In this document: positions 26,117 to 35,607 of the stretch, in pieces | Layout of the letters: each line of letters starts with the position of its first letter | How positions within the stretch are numbered: position 1 is the stretch's first letter | DNA from: Gp6-AA40 sp963772955 | GTDB taxonomy: Bacteria; Acidobacteriota; Vicinamibacteria; Vicinamibacterales; UBA2999 | Assembly (NCBI GenBank): GCA_963772955.1 | Contig: CAVYZF010000003.1 | Coordinates: forward strand, 62,001-126,000 | Direction of reading: 5' to 3' | DNA length: 64,000 bases | The notes under the pieces: model-generated | The model's database searches: none | Told to the model about the DNA's origin: nothing | Seen by the model: only the letters and a program-made list of their open reading frames with translations | Program-made: the position numbers and the translations under genes

Positions 26117-27688
26117 ATGCCAACGCGGATCGCCGGCCTTGTCGCTCTGCTTGCCGTACTCGCGAGCCCCGTCGCACTCGCGCAGAACAACGTCGACACC
26201 GTCGTCACCAACGGGAAGATTCTGACCGTTGATGCGGCTTTCCGCGTCGTCCAGGCCGTCGCCATCAACGACGGGCGCATCATCGCGCGCGGCACGAACG
26301 AAGAAGTCGCACGCTACGCGGGTCCCAGGACCAGCGTCATTAACGTCAAGGGTGCGACTGTAATCCCCGGACTCATCGACAATCACTTCCATCTCACACG
26401 CGCGGTGGACAGTTGGCAGCGGCAGGTCCGATTCGAAGGTGTTGACTCGCGGAAGAAAGCGCTCGAGCTGCTTGCCGCCAAGGCCGCCGCCCTGCCGCGC
26501 GGTGAATGGATCATGGTGCAGGGCGGCTGGACGCCGCGACAGTTCGCCGACGCGCCCGGCGGGTTCACGCTCGAGGAACTCGATCGCGTGGCGCCCGCGA
26601 ATCCGCTGTTCGTTCAGGAAGGCTACAGCTTCGTCTACGCCAACAGCCTGGCGCTGAAGGCAGTCGGGCTCGATCCGGCCGGCGGCGCAAAACGCAGCGC
26701 CGCGGGCCTCGCGTCGTTCCAACCGCCCGCCACATTGCTCGATGCGATTCCGCCGACGACGCCCGCACAACTCGAACAGAACCTCACGGACTTCTTGCGC
26801 GAGCTCAATTCCACCGGCCTCACCGGCGTCTACAGCCTCGGGCAATCGGCGTTTCTCGCCGCGCGCGCCGCCAAGGGGCCGCTGCCGGTTCGGCTATGGG
26901 AGAGCCTCGCGTTCAACGCCTCGGATCCGGCCTCGGCGACGAAAGCCGCGGCGCTCATCGAACGCAGCCGCCCCAATCAGTTCAACGGCAACTTCGGGAT
27001 CTTCGGCCTGGGCGAGGTCTTGTACGGACCGTTCTTCGATCTGGCGCCCCGCAAGGATCACTGGCCGGCCGAGATCATGAACGAGTACGGCACGCTCGCA
27101 ACTGCAGCAGCGCGTGGCGGGTGGCACGTTCACCAGCACGTGATCAACAACTCGGCCGTCACCGATCTGCTCGACACGCTCGCAGCCGTGAACACAACCC
27201 AGCGTATCGACCGCCTGCGCTGGACGCTCGGACACGTCTACGACATCTCGTCAGAAAACATCGCGCGCGCCAAGACAATGGGTATGACGCTCGGCGTGCA
27301 CGGCGCCGCGATGCAGGCCGCCGCACACATGCCACTGAGGAGGATCGCCGACAGCGGCATCGTGTTCGGCCTGGGCACGGACGCCACGATCGTCTCGCAC
27401 TACTCGCCGTTCGTCACACTAGGGTGGGTCGTCAGCGGTCTCGACGCCGGCGGCACTCGCGTGCTCGACGAGACACTGACGCGCGAGGAGGCGCTCATCG
27501 CCCATACGCGATCGAACGCGTATCTGTTTTTTCAGGAGGCCGCGCTCGGCTCGCTCGAAGTGGGCAAGCAGGCGGACCTCGTCGTGCTCGACCGTGACTA
27601 CATGACCGTGCCTGCAGCGCAGATCAAGAACATCCGCCCGACGCTGACGATGGTGGGCGGCCGCGTCGTGTATCGCGCTCCTGAGTAG
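26117..27688 (+). CDS. Exported amidohydrolase family protein (YtcJ-like)
   Basis: 523 aa. ATG 26117 follows GGAG and starts a signal peptide (MPTRIAGLVALLAVLASPVA, cleavage near LAQ). Amidohydrolase landmarks: the beta-sandwich N-terminus VDTVVTNGKILTVD, the metal-binding HxH in PGLIDNHFHL (about 95-97), HVHQHVIN, TLGHV, and GLGTDATI with the metal/acid Asp. The C-terminal LEVGKQADLVVLDRD closes the family pattern. It resembles the YtcJ subgroup of metal-dependent hydrolases. An exported location is less common. The substrate is unknown. Confidence 0.85.
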   Translation: MPTRIAGLVALLAVLASPVALAQNNVDTVVTNGKILTVDAAFRVVQAVAINDGRIIARGTNEEVARYAGPRTSVINVKGATVIPGLIDNHFHLTRAVDSWQRQVRFEGVDSRKKALELLAAKAAALPRGEWIMVQGGWTPRQFADAPGGFTLEELDRVAPANPLFVQEGYSFVYANSLALKAVGLDPAGGAKRSAAGLASFQPPATLLDAIPPTTPAQLEQNLTDFLRELNSTGLTGVYSLGQSAFLAARAAKGPLPVRLWESLAFNASDPASATKAAALIERSRPNQFNGNFGIFGLGEVLYGPFFDLAPRKDHWPAEIMNEYGTLATAAARGGWHVHQHVINNSAVTDLLDTLAAVNTTQRIDRLRWTLGHVYDISSENIARAKTMGMTLGVHGAAMQAAAHMPLRRIADSGIVFGLGTDATIVSHYSPFVTLGWVVSGLDAGGTRVLDETLTREEALIAHTRSNAYLFFQEAALGSLEVGKQADLVVLDRDYMTVPAAQIKNIRPTLTMVGGRVVYRAPE

Positions 27689-27713
27689 CTGCTGACCCGG
27701 TACTGAGGCGAGC

Positions 27714-28145
27714 CTAGTTCGTGCAGTCGCCGAGACGCTTGCCTTCCATCTTCATCGACATCGCACCCTGCGCCATGTTCATCTTCATCACGCCGGTATA
27801 GGTGTCGTCACCAAACGTCATCTCTCCGGTGCCCGTCATCGCATCCGGCGACGAGCACGCGATCTTCCAACTGATCGTGTTGCCCGACATCTTCTGGTCG
27901 CTGACCTTGCAGTCACTCTTCCCGCCGCGACCGCCCGGAGGTCCGGACTGCAGCGATGACGGATCCTTGGCTTCAGCCGGCGTGACGCAGCGGGTCGTCT
28001 TCATCGGCGGCATCTGAACCGGCGAGCCCGCCATCTCCATCTGCATGGACGTTTCCCAGCGTCCCGGACGTATGCCGCCCTGGGCCATGAGAGCGACGGC
28101 GCTGACAAAGAGCAGCGTGAGCACGACAGCGAGTCCGATTTTCAT
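27714..28145 (-). CDS. DUF3617 family exported protein
   Basis: 143 aa from ATG 28145, which has AGGAGA upstream. Signal peptide MKIGLAVVLTLLFVSAVALM. The mature part has the DUF3617 pattern: GRWETSMQMEM near the start, the cysteine-containing TRCVTPAEA, CKVSDQKMSGNTISWKIAC, and the repeated FGDDTYTGVMKMNM/MSMKMEGKRLGDC end. Four cysteines could form disulfides. It is a small periplasmic protein of unknown function. It lies 43 nt after an amidohydrolase gene on the same strand. Confidence 0.82.
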   Translation of the reverse strand: MKIGLAVVLTLLFVSAVALMAQGGIRPGRWETSMQMEMAGSPVQMPPMKTTRCVTPAEAKDPSSLQSGPPGGRGGKSDCKVSDQKMSGNTISWKIACSSPDAMTGTGEMTFGDDTYTGVMKMNMAQGAMSMKMEGKRLGDCTN

Positions 28146-28188
28146 GAAGTCTCCTGTTATAGGCATGAAGAACGCATTGTGGAGCGGC

Positions 28189-29571
28189 TCAATCCCGACG
28201 CGACAGCACCCAGCGAGAAATCGTCCCCGCTTCGGACAGCAGGTAATCGCGCGCCGCATCCAGCCGCCGCAACAGACTGGGCAGGTCAACTCGCGAAAGT
28301 TGCCCATTGTGCTTGACGATACGGCCCGCCACCATCACGGTGTCCACGTTCGACGTGTCGGCCGCGATCACGACAGTGGCGACTGGATCGACCACCGGCG
28401 CCACGTTGACCTGGTCCGTCCGAATGAGCACGATGTCGGCCTGTTTACCCGGGCTGATCGTGCCCACCTTGTGGTCGAGCGCACAGGCGCGCGCCCCATC
28501 GATCGTCGCGAACTCGAGGACATCGCGATGCGTGAGCGTGGGCGCAAACGGCATGTCGGGCGTCTCTGTGAAAGCGAGGATCCGCTCTTGGACAAGCGCC
28601 GTCCGCATTTGCGTAAACATGTCGCCGGGGACGCTGGAGACCACGTCGATGCTGAGGGACGGACGGACGCCGCGGGCGACGAGGCGCCCGGTCGGCGGCA
28701 CCCCGTGGCCCATGAGCATCTCGACGTAGGGTGCCACTGACGCCGATCCACCGGTCTTCGCGATGAGGTCAAGCTCCTGGTCGGTGGAGTCGGTGCAATG
28801 GATGTACGTCGTATCCGGCCCCATGAGGCCAAGTTGATCGAGCGTCATCACGTGGTTGACGTGCACGCCGGTCAGGCGCATCCCCACGTGAACGCTAATA
28901 CGAATGCCAAGGTCTCTGGCCAGCTTCCAGTCGTGCGTGGCGACCTCTGGCGTCGTGTTGCCAGGCGCCCGCGCCGCAAGGGCGAGAGTCAGTAACTGAT
29001 CGTCCGAGTTGAAGTACTGCTTGCGAATGCGACGGACGTCTTCCGGGTGCTCGCGCGAGCTGTACGCCCACCAGTCGTTTCCCACCGGAACACCATGCGC
29101 GTACACCGCCCGGATGCCTGCTTCACTCAATCCCGCGACCGCGGCGTCGGCGTGCTCAGGGGTGTTGTTGACATGCGACCAGTCGAGCAACGTCGTGATG
29201 CCGCCGTTCAGCGCCTCCAGCGCACCCATCAGGTTGGCGATGTAGACGTCGTCCGCGCGGTATTGCCGCCCGATGTTGTCGAGCATCCCCGAAAAATACT
29301 GATCCAGGGTGCAGCTGGGTAACACCCCGCGCACAGGTGTCTGCCAGGTGTGACGATGGCTGTCCACGAACCCTGGGATGACGATGCGATTGCGCGCGTC
29401 GATCACGTTGGCGTGCCCCGGCGCCTCCAGGTCGCGGCCGACGCGGGTGATCGTATCGCCCTCGATCAGCACGTCGGTATCAGGGAGATCGCCGAGCGCG
29501 GGATCGAGCGTCAGTACGTATCCGTGTTTAATCAGGATGCCGCGCGTGACAGGAGTTCGTCCACCAATCAT
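28189..29571 (-). CDS. Amidohydrolase, chlorohydrolase/guanine-deaminase-like
   Basis: 460 aa with no signal peptide. Metal ligands: the HxH in PGFVDSHRHTW (about 72-74), a His in ISVHVGM, a His in YIHCTDS and Asp in LSIDVVSS. The N-terminal ILIKHGYVLTLDPALGDLPD and the C-terminal ISPGKQADIVLIRTDQVNV match the SsnA/AtzA/TrzN-type branch. Likely a cytoplasmic hydrolytic deaminase or related enzyme; the substrate is not deducible. It lies between small exported proteins of unknown function. Confidence 0.85.
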   Translation of the reverse strand: MIGGRTPVTRGILIKHGYVLTLDPALGDLPDTDVLIEGDTITRVGRDLEAPGHANVIDARNRIVIPGFVDSHRHTWQTPVRGVLPSCTLDQYFSGMLDNIGRQYRADDVYIANLMGALEALNGGITTLLDWSHVNNTPEHADAAVAGLSEAGIRAVYAHGVPVGNDWWAYSSREHPEDVRRIRKQYFNSDDQLLTLALAARAPGNTTPEVATHDWKLARDLGIRISVHVGMRLTGVHVNHVMTLDQLGLMGPDTTYIHCTDSTDQELDLIAKTGGSASVAPYVEMLMGHGVPPTGRLVARGVRPSLSIDVVSSVPGDMFTQMRTALVQERILAFTETPDMPFAPTLTHRDVLEFATIDGARACALDHKVGTISPGKQADIVLIRTDQVNVAPVVDPVATVVIAADTSNVDTVMVAGRIVKHNGQLSRVDLPSLLRRLDAARDYLLSEAGTISRWVLSRRD

Positions 29572-29614
29572 AGTGAACGCTTATACCTCAATCTCCCTCA
29601 CCGTGCAGTGACCG

Positions 29615-29992
29615 CTAGCGACCGTAGAGACGCATCTCTTTGCCATCGGCGAAGACGACGCGTTCGAGCCTGATGATTTTCTGGCCGTCGGAGAACTGAA
29701 AGCCGGTGCCCGTGAGGACATCGCCGGGCTTGACCGTGTCCTTGGTCCACCCGTTCGCTTCCATCCGGTTGATCGCGGGTCCACCAATCAACCACTTCTC
29801 CACCTTGCCATCGTCACTCTTCACCTCGAGGGTGATCATCGGGTGCGGGTTCGCCCACTCGAACTGCATCACCGTGCCCTTCACTGTGACCAGCTTGTCC
29901 ATGTTCACCGGCCACGAGTGATGCGCGGACAGCGACACAGTACCGGAGACCAGCGCGAGGGTGACCATTGCCGACACGAGTACGGTCTTCAT
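29615..29992 (-). CDS. DUF6152-like exported protein
   Basis: 125 aa from ATG 29992, with AAGGAG upstream. Signal peptide MKTVLVSAMVTLALVSGTVS, followed by the diagnostic SAHHSWPVNMD (His-His-Ser near the mature N-terminus), then VTVKGTVMQFEWANPHPMIT and GDVLTGTGFQFSDGQ. This fits the small beta-barrel/OB-like DUF6152 proteins common in Acidobacteriota and Proteobacteria. Function unknown; the HHS motif may bind metal. It starts 25 nt after the stop of the next exported protein, so the two may be co-transcribed. Confidence 0.75.
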   Translation of the reverse strand: MKTVLVSAMVTLALVSGTVSLSAHHSWPVNMDKLVTVKGTVMQFEWANPHPMITLEVKSDDGKVEKWLIGGPAINRMEANGWTKDTVKPGDVLTGTGFQFSDGQKIIRLERVVFADGKEMRLYGR

Positions 29993-30017
29993 CGTGACGC
30001 TCCTTCTGCGAATGATT

Positions 30018-30704
30018 CTAGCGAGGCACAGGGTACGCGAACAGCTCCACAGTCGACAGGTTGGCAGATCCGGCGATGCCATGCCCGCCACCGGGCGTCA
30101 GCATCGCCAGTCCAACCTCGTCCACCATCTTGAGGTTAGGGTTTGGCACCTCGGTCATCACGATGACCTTCGCGGGATCCAGCGTGTACCAGCGCATCCC
30201 GCTGAAGGCGATCTCGACCGAGAGAAATTCGCCATTCGTCGTGATGGTTCTGTCGCCAACGAGGAGCCGGCCGTCACCCAGCTTGACGACCGGGTTGAGG
30301 AAATGAACAGCGTTGGTTCTCACGATCCAGCGTAGACGCGCGGCCTCGGTGAGGTCGAGGAAGTTACGTTTGTCCCGCAACGTGACCGCCGTCGGAGACG
30401 CGGCCAGACCATTCCACAAATCCGTGCGCTCCTCGTGCGTCGCTGCGCGAACGACCTTCGAGTCCGGTCCATAGAGCTTCACTTCGAGATTGGCGTTGGT
30501 CACAACCGCGGGCGTGACACGCGTGTTCTCGTCCGTCTGCGGGCCGGTGTACGGCGGGAGCTTCCATGACTCGCTGAACAGCAGCGGCGGCCGCGGCGCC
30601 ATCCCTGGCTTCTGGGTACCGGGCGCCGGCGTGGGTCGAGTCTGACCGGCGAGGGCCGCGACGACGCAGACGATGAAGGCGGTGATGGTCAGGGTAGCGC
30701 GCAC
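30018..30704 (-). CDS. Exported protein of unknown function
   Basis: 228 aa. The GTG at 30704 is chosen because AGGAGG lies 7 nt upstream. Signal peptide MRATLTITAFIVCVVAALAG. A Pro-rich linker (TRPTPAPGTQKPG) is followed by a beta-rich domain with repeated hydrophobic strands (LLFSESWKLPPYTG, LEVKLYGPDSKVV, FLSVEIAFSGMRWY). The opening, with PLLFSESWK, recalls lectin/laminin-G-like DUF1080 domains, but the match is weak. It is paired with the DUF6152-like gene 25 nt downstream. Confidence 0.6.
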   Translation of the reverse strand: MRATLTITAFIVCVVAALAGQTRPTPAPGTQKPGMAPRPPLLFSESWKLPPYTGPQTDENTRVTPAVVTNANLEVKLYGPDSKVVRAATHEERTDLWNGLAASPTAVTLRDKRNFLDLTEAARLRWIVRTNAVHFLNPVVKLGDGRLLVGDRTITTNGEFLSVEIAFSGMRWYTLDPAKVIVMTEVPNPNLKMVDEVGLAMLTPGGGHGIAGSANLSTVELFAYPVPR

Positions 30705-30819
30705 GTCCGATCCTCCTCGCGCTCGTGAGGCGAGCGCGGACGGGAATCATGCTACCCCAGCCTCGCCGGAAACACCTCAGCGATCGGAGATCGGCTGCTC
30801 CAGTCTTGGCTCCCTCCGC

Positions 30820-30993
30820 TCACCGAAGTGACGCACGACAATAACGTCCGACTTCTTCGCCCACAAACCGGCCCTGCGCGCTGGATGTTCTCCAGTGGAT
30901 TCCTCCCCACACGCGGGCATTCACGACGCCGTCCGCGATGTCCTTGAAGTTGGTGTAGGTCTCCACCACCCGAGGCGCAGTTGGGCTCGACAT
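30820..30993 (-). pseudogene. C-terminal remnant of a vanadium haloperoxidase/PAP2-type protein
   Basis: A 57-residue frame starts with an ATG 3 nt after the stop of the sugar dehydrogenase gene. It contains FKDIADGVVNARVWGGIHWR and AQGRFVGEEVGR, the well-conserved C-terminal segment of vanadium-dependent haloperoxidase-like PAP2 proteins, where the GG-IH histidine is a vanadate/phosphate ligand. The upstream two thirds, including the K..RP motif, are absent. It is most likely a deletion remnant. Confidence 0.6.
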
Positions 30994-30996
30994 GGG

Positions 30997-32394
30997 TTAG
31001 CGAGGCTTCGGCACCACGCGGTGGATCAGTTCCTGGCTCGCAACGTACAGCGCCCCATCGGGCCCTTCCTTGACGTCCCTGAAGCGCACGCCATTGAGCT
31101 CGGCCAACAGAAACTCCTCGCCAGCTACTCGCATTCCCTCGGAGGTCGACTTCAGCTCAAGCCGGATGACCTTCCTGCCAAACCGCGGCGACATGGCGGC
31201 CATGAAGAGATTGCCGGACCACTCCGGCGCGAGCTTGCCCGAATAGAAGATCATTCCCGACGGCGCGATGGACGGCGTCCAGAAGTAGACCGGCTGTTCG
31301 AGTCCCGCTTTGGCTGTCAGTCCTCCGTTGATCAGTTCACCGGAGTACTCGCGGCCATACGAAATGATCGGGAAACCATAGTTCTTTCCCTTCTCAATCA
31401 GATTGAGCTCGTCCCCACCCATGGGTCCATTCTCAGCGCTCCACAGGCGCCCCTGGGAATCGAACGCCATGCTCTGCGCGTCGCGCACACCAAACGCCCA
31501 GATCTCGGGCCTCGTATCCGCTTTCCCGATGAACGGGTTATCCGGCGGGATCGAGCCATCAGCGTTGATGTGCAGGACCTTGCCCATGAGACTGCCGGGC
31601 AGCTGCGATTGCGTCCAGTTGCGCGAGAGGATGCCTCGACCGGCAAGCGGGCCTGAGTCGATGAACAAGCTGCCGTCGGGCGCCTGAATCATGCGCCCTT
31701 CGATCCCGTGCGTGTTCAGCAACACCCGCACATCCGTCAGCGTCTTGTCATCGGCCGACAGTTGGCCGCGCCCGACCATCTCGATTTGCGGGTAATGAAT
31801 CGGGAAGTCTTCTTCCGCCTTTCCGATGTCACCGGCCTCCTTTGGTGGCACGCGGTAAAGGAAGAAGAGCGTGCGCGTGCGGGCGAAATCCTTATCCGGC
31901 ACGATGTCGAGCAACTGCTGCGCGCGCTTCGAGAAATCGAGCGGGAGCCCGCTGACATACCAGAGGGATTTGCCGTTCTTGTCGAGCAGCCTCAGCCCCT
32001 TGTTCATCTCGCTGACCAGGAGACGGCCATCCGGCAGGAAGGCAATCGACCATGGATTCGAGATTGGATCGCCGAACACCTCGACGCTGTAGGGAATGAC
32101 CTTCGACGGCTTCGGCGCGCGCGTCTGCCCGGCAAACGCCGGCTGCGGGGTGTAGTTGTCGATCGCCTGTTCCTGCTCCCGCGCGATCTTTCTGACCGCA
32201 TCAGTGAACGCGGGGGGTCGAGGCACATCTTCGTACCCCGGCAGAACGATTGCGTCCGGCCCCTTGCCGATCGCCCCCGCGCCTACCGGCAGCTTCTGGA
32301 CTTTCGACTGGGCACTGAGGTCAAGAACGGCCAACACCAGTGCCACGCATGCCCCGGTGCCGACCAGCAGGTATCCCCATCGACGGTCTCGCAT
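30997..32394 (-). CDS. PQQ-dependent sugar dehydrogenase (aldose dehydrogenase-like), exported
   Basis: 465 aa. An N-terminal signal/anchor (WGYLLVGTGACVALVLAVLD) precedes a six-bladed soluble-glucose-dehydrogenase/YliI-type propeller: NPWSIAFLPDGRLLVSEMNK, GIEGRMIQAPDGSLFIDSGP, RPEIWAFGVRDAQSMAFDSQ, LWSAENGPMGGDELNLIEKG and GPDGALYVASQ. Expected reaction: oxidation of aldose sugars or similar alcohols in the periplasm with PQQ as cofactor. No PQQ biosynthesis genes are in the window. It lies 31 nt downstream of TonB receptor 2, so the receptor may import its cofactor or substrate (inference). Confidence 0.85.
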   Translation of the reverse strand: MRDRRWGYLLVGTGACVALVLAVLDLSAQSKVQKLPVGAGAIGKGPDAIVLPGYEDVPRPPAFTDAVRKIAREQEQAIDNYTPQPAFAGQTRAPKPSKVIPYSVEVFGDPISNPWSIAFLPDGRLLVSEMNKGLRLLDKNGKSLWYVSGLPLDFSKRAQQLLDIVPDKDFARTRTLFFLYRVPPKEAGDIGKAEEDFPIHYPQIEMVGRGQLSADDKTLTDVRVLLNTHGIEGRMIQAPDGSLFIDSGPLAGRGILSRNWTQSQLPGSLMGKVLHINADGSIPPDNPFIGKADTRPEIWAFGVRDAQSMAFDSQGRLWSAENGPMGGDELNLIEKGKNYGFPIISYGREYSGELINGGLTAKAGLEQPVYFWTPSIAPSGMIFYSGKLAPEWSGNLFMAAMSPRFGRKVIRLELKSTSEGMRVAGEEFLLAELNGVRFRDVKEGPDGALYVASQELIHRVVPKPR

Positions 32395-32425
32395 ATGTCC
32401 TTCTCCTTGGGAACGAGCGCGTCGA

Positions 32426-35400
32426 TCAGAAATCGACGGTGACGTTGAAACGAGCGAATCGCGGCAAGAGGATCGACGTCGGCCGCAGCCAGGTCTGCCC
32501 TGCTCCAGAAAACGTCTCGTTGTACGTCAGCCCCGGGTTCGAGTTGAGCAGGTTGTAGAGGTCAACGCCAACCTGTGTCCTCGTGCGGCCGAAGCGGAGA
32601 ATCTTGGCAAGCCGCAGATCGAACTGGTTGATGCGATCGCCGTACAGGTCTCCTGGCAGGAGCAGGTTCACCGAGGTATTGCCGTTGATCAGTCCACCGG
32701 TCGGCAGCCGGCCGAGCGACTGCAGAATCTCGACGTTGGGGGCCGCGTAGTTGGCGGCAATCGAGCCGCCGTTGGTGCCAGACGTGTTGCCGGCGATGCC
32801 GAGCGTCCCTGGCTTGGCCTGAAGCGTCGCGCTCACCTGCACCTCGATTTTCGGCACGACGTAGGAGACGAGGCCGCGGAACTGCGTCAGCCAGGGCTCC
32901 GCGACATCGCACGATGAGGTCTGCGCGCGATTGCCGGTGAGGAACAACTCAGGCAGTTTCGCTGCGACATCGCAGAAGTCCTGCACGCCGCGCCCAGTGC
33001 TCGTTCCACCCTGGAGCGTCAGACCGTTGTTCAAGCGCGCGTTCACATTGACGTCGAACCCGTGCCAGTACAGCGCTCGATCGCCGTAGTCAGACTCGAA
33101 CGTCGTGTAGTTGTTCACAGCCAGCGTCCGTGGATCGAGGTAGGTCGCCGTGTAGCCGCCACCGCCAGGCAGATCCGGGTGCTGTGGCGCCGTGATTGTG
33201 AACGAGTCGACGTCACCAGGACCGAGGGCGAGATTGTCCGTGACCTGAAAATTCTGGAACCAGCGGCGGCTGTAGCTGAACTCCACCGAGGTCCGTGGCA
33301 GGACTTCACGCTGAACGGCCGCCCCGAACTGCCAATCAGACGGACGCACGCCCCACCCGTGAAGGATGCCGGGATCGATCGCCGAGCCAATCGGGCTGCC
33401 GAACGCCGGGTTCGACCACGCACCGCACTCGCCGTTGATGAGAGGGTTCATCAGGTCGCAATCAGGCACGTAGTCGCGGTCGATGTCGTTCCAGCTGCGA
33501 TTGGTCTGACGCGGAAAGCGCGTGCCCTGCGCCGGATTGTTGATGACGTAGCGGTCCTGGTTGTTCGCGCTCTGAAGATACTTTCCGAGGTTGACCTTGA
33601 ACGACGTCTTCCCGTCGCCGGTCACGTCCCACGCCGCACCACCTCGCATGGTGATGTCATTGAAACTGTTCACGCCGTCGGTGTCCGGGAAGACGTACGG
33701 CACAGGATAAAAGGGCTGCGCGGTGTGCGACCCATTTCCATCGGCCGGGTGCCAACTCCAGGCACGGTCGTAGCGCAGCGCGCCCTGCAGCGTGAATCGA
33801 TGAACCGTCCACTGATCCTGCACATACAGCGCGTCGTACCTGGTCTTGTCTGACGTGTCCCAATCGCGGATGAACATCGTCAACCGATTCGGCACGCCGC
33901 GATTGAGTTGATACTCGAGGCTGGTCTGATCGCCTGTGCTCTCGGTGTTCGAGACGTGATAGCCGCCCTGATACCCGAGCTTCAGACCATTCGAGCCGGT
34001 GACGTAGGACGCGGCTGCGCGCCACACGTTTGGGTTCTGCAGGTTGGACTGCGTGAGGCCGAGGCCGCGGTAAATCAGTCCGGCAGGCATGCCGTCGAGA
34101 GCGGACTGCTCAACGACTGGAACGAGATTGCGAATCGCTCCTGGCGGCTCGAGGAAACCCCAGATGTTGGAGAACGACGAGAGACCCGCTTCGAGCAGCA
34201 GTCGATCCGAGACTGGGCTCGTCCACGTGATCTGTCCCATGCGCGTGTACTTGTCGTGATAGCCGGCGGCGCTGAGCAGACCATTGGAGCCACTCGAGGC
34301 CTCGGGTGCGCGCGTTGCCTGGCCGCTCGCGACCCATTCTGACGTGGCCTGGCGGCACCCCCCACCTTCCGTCAGCATCGAAGAGCCGTCGCACCACAGC
34401 TGATTGTCGAAGTAGAACCCGAATTTGTTTCGCGGGGTCACCTGCGCGGTGACGCGAATCGCGGTGATTGTCCGTCTCGTGGCGTTGATCGCCTTGATGT
34501 TGGTGTCTTTCTCGTAGTTCCACTTCGTCGGATCGCCAGCGTTCTTGTTGGCATACATGCCCGCGATCGTGTCCTGCTGACCGAAGCTGCGCGCCACGCC
34601 ATAGAACCACACACGGTCACGTTTAATCGGCCCGCCGATCGAGAAACTCGTGTCCCAGTTCTTGATCAACTCTGGCGGGTCCTGCAGCCCGAACCCTCTG
34701 AGCCGGTCATCCAGGTTGTTGCCCATCGACCACTTTCCCGCCGTGCTCAGGAATCCAGTGCCGGTGAACGAATTGCCGCCGGTCTTGGGGATGATGTTGA
34801 CGACAGCTCCTCCCGTTTCGGCCTCACCGAGACCACCGGACAGATTCAAGGTCATCTCCTGGCTGTTGGTCGTGTCCGGCACGTACAACGAGACACCACC
34901 GCCGTTCAGGGCCGCGCCGACACTCAGGCCGTCCACCATCACGCGTCCTTCATTCGCACGGCCGCCGTGACTGTAGAAGATGCGCATGAGTGGACTGAGG
35001 TCCACTTGATTGCTACCACCTGTAACCGATGGCACGAGAAAGACGAGGGCGTTGTAGCCGCGTGTGGCTGGAACCGCGCTGAGAATCTCGGAGCTCAGCG
35101 TCTGATTTCGGCTCGTGCTCTGAACGTCCACGACGGGCGCTTCGCCGCTGACCGTGATCGTTTCTTCAAGCGTGCCGACACGAAGATCCGCATTGATATT
35201 CGCAACCGACGCAGCAGTCAGCTCGACGCCTTCACGCCTGACAGTGGTGAAGCCGGACAGCGAGAACGTCAGAACGTAGGAGCCGGGCCGGAGATTGACG
35301 ACCTGATATTGGCCACTGCCGTCGGTGACAGCGGTCCGAACCTTTTCAATGAGCGCCGGGCTCGACGCCTCGACGGTGACGCCTGGAAGAACGGCGCCCG

Positions 35401-35503
35401 AAGTATCACGAACAGTTCCCGCGATCGTGGCTTGTGCGCGTGCCAGGGTGGGGAACAGCAGTACCACCACCACGGCAAGCGCGAGCCCTCTGAGCGTGCG
35501 CAT
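32426..35503 (-). CDS. TonB-dependent receptor, Oar-like (receptor 2)
   Basis: 1025 aa with signal peptide MRTLRGLALAVVVVLLFPTL. The mature start ATIAGTVRDTSGAVLPGVTV is the carboxypeptidase-regulatory domain. The plug contains RVMVDGLSVGAALNGGGV, and the barrel ends in FARFNVTVDF with a terminal Phe. The sequence is clearly paralogous to receptors 1 and 3 (shared GGPIKRDRVWF and TSFKVNLGKYL). A strong ribosome site (GGAGGGG) precedes the ATG. The downstream neighbour is a PQQ-type sugar dehydrogenase gene, 31 nt away, so they are probably co-transcribed. Confidence 0.93.
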   Translation of the reverse strand: MRTLRGLALAVVVVLLFPTLARAQATIAGTVRDTSGAVLPGVTVEASSPALIEKVRTAVTDGSGQYQVVNLRPGSYVLTFSLSGFTTVRREGVELTAASVANINADLRVGTLEETITVSGEAPVVDVQSTSRNQTLSSEILSAVPATRGYNALVFLVPSVTGGSNQVDLSPLMRIFYSHGGRANEGRVMVDGLSVGAALNGGGVSLYVPDTTNSQEMTLNLSGGLGEAETGGAVVNIIPKTGGNSFTGTGFLSTAGKWSMGNNLDDRLRGFGLQDPPELIKNWDTSFSIGGPIKRDRVWFYGVARSFGQQDTIAGMYANKNAGDPTKWNYEKDTNIKAINATRRTITAIRVTAQVTPRNKFGFYFDNQLWCDGSSMLTEGGGCRQATSEWVASGQATRAPEASSGSNGLLSAAGYHDKYTRMGQITWTSPVSDRLLLEAGLSSFSNIWGFLEPPGAIRNLVPVVEQSALDGMPAGLIYRGLGLTQSNLQNPNVWRAAASYVTGSNGLKLGYQGGYHVSNTESTGDQTSLEYQLNRGVPNRLTMFIRDWDTSDKTRYDALYVQDQWTVHRFTLQGALRYDRAWSWHPADGNGSHTAQPFYPVPYVFPDTDGVNSFNDITMRGGAAWDVTGDGKTSFKVNLGKYLQSANNQDRYVINNPAQGTRFPRQTNRSWNDIDRDYVPDCDLMNPLINGECGAWSNPAFGSPIGSAIDPGILHGWGVRPSDWQFGAAVQREVLPRTSVEFSYSRRWFQNFQVTDNLALGPGDVDSFTITAPQHPDLPGGGGYTATYLDPRTLAVNNYTTFESDYGDRALYWHGFDVNVNARLNNGLTLQGGTSTGRGVQDFCDVAAKLPELFLTGNRAQTSSCDVAEPWLTQFRGLVSYVVPKIEVQVSATLQAKPGTLGIAGNTSGTNGGSIAANYAAPNVEILQSLGRLPTGGLINGNTSVNLLLPGDLYGDRINQFDLRLAKILRFGRTRTQVGVDLYNLLNSNPGLTYNETFSGAGQTWLRPTSILLPRFARFNVTVDF

Positions 35504-35607
35504 GAAGTTTTACCCCTCCGTGCAGGGAAACCGATCCAGTCTCGAAATTCGCTGCGCGAACGGGCGACATGCTAGCGTCATCCTGAAATGCCAGTAATAC
35601 CCAAATG

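Noticed and set aside
24515..26845. Very long open frame antisense to the DEAD-box helicase and amidohydrolase
   Set aside because: It mirrors conserved codons of two well-supported genes in a high-GC genome; no recognisable domain.
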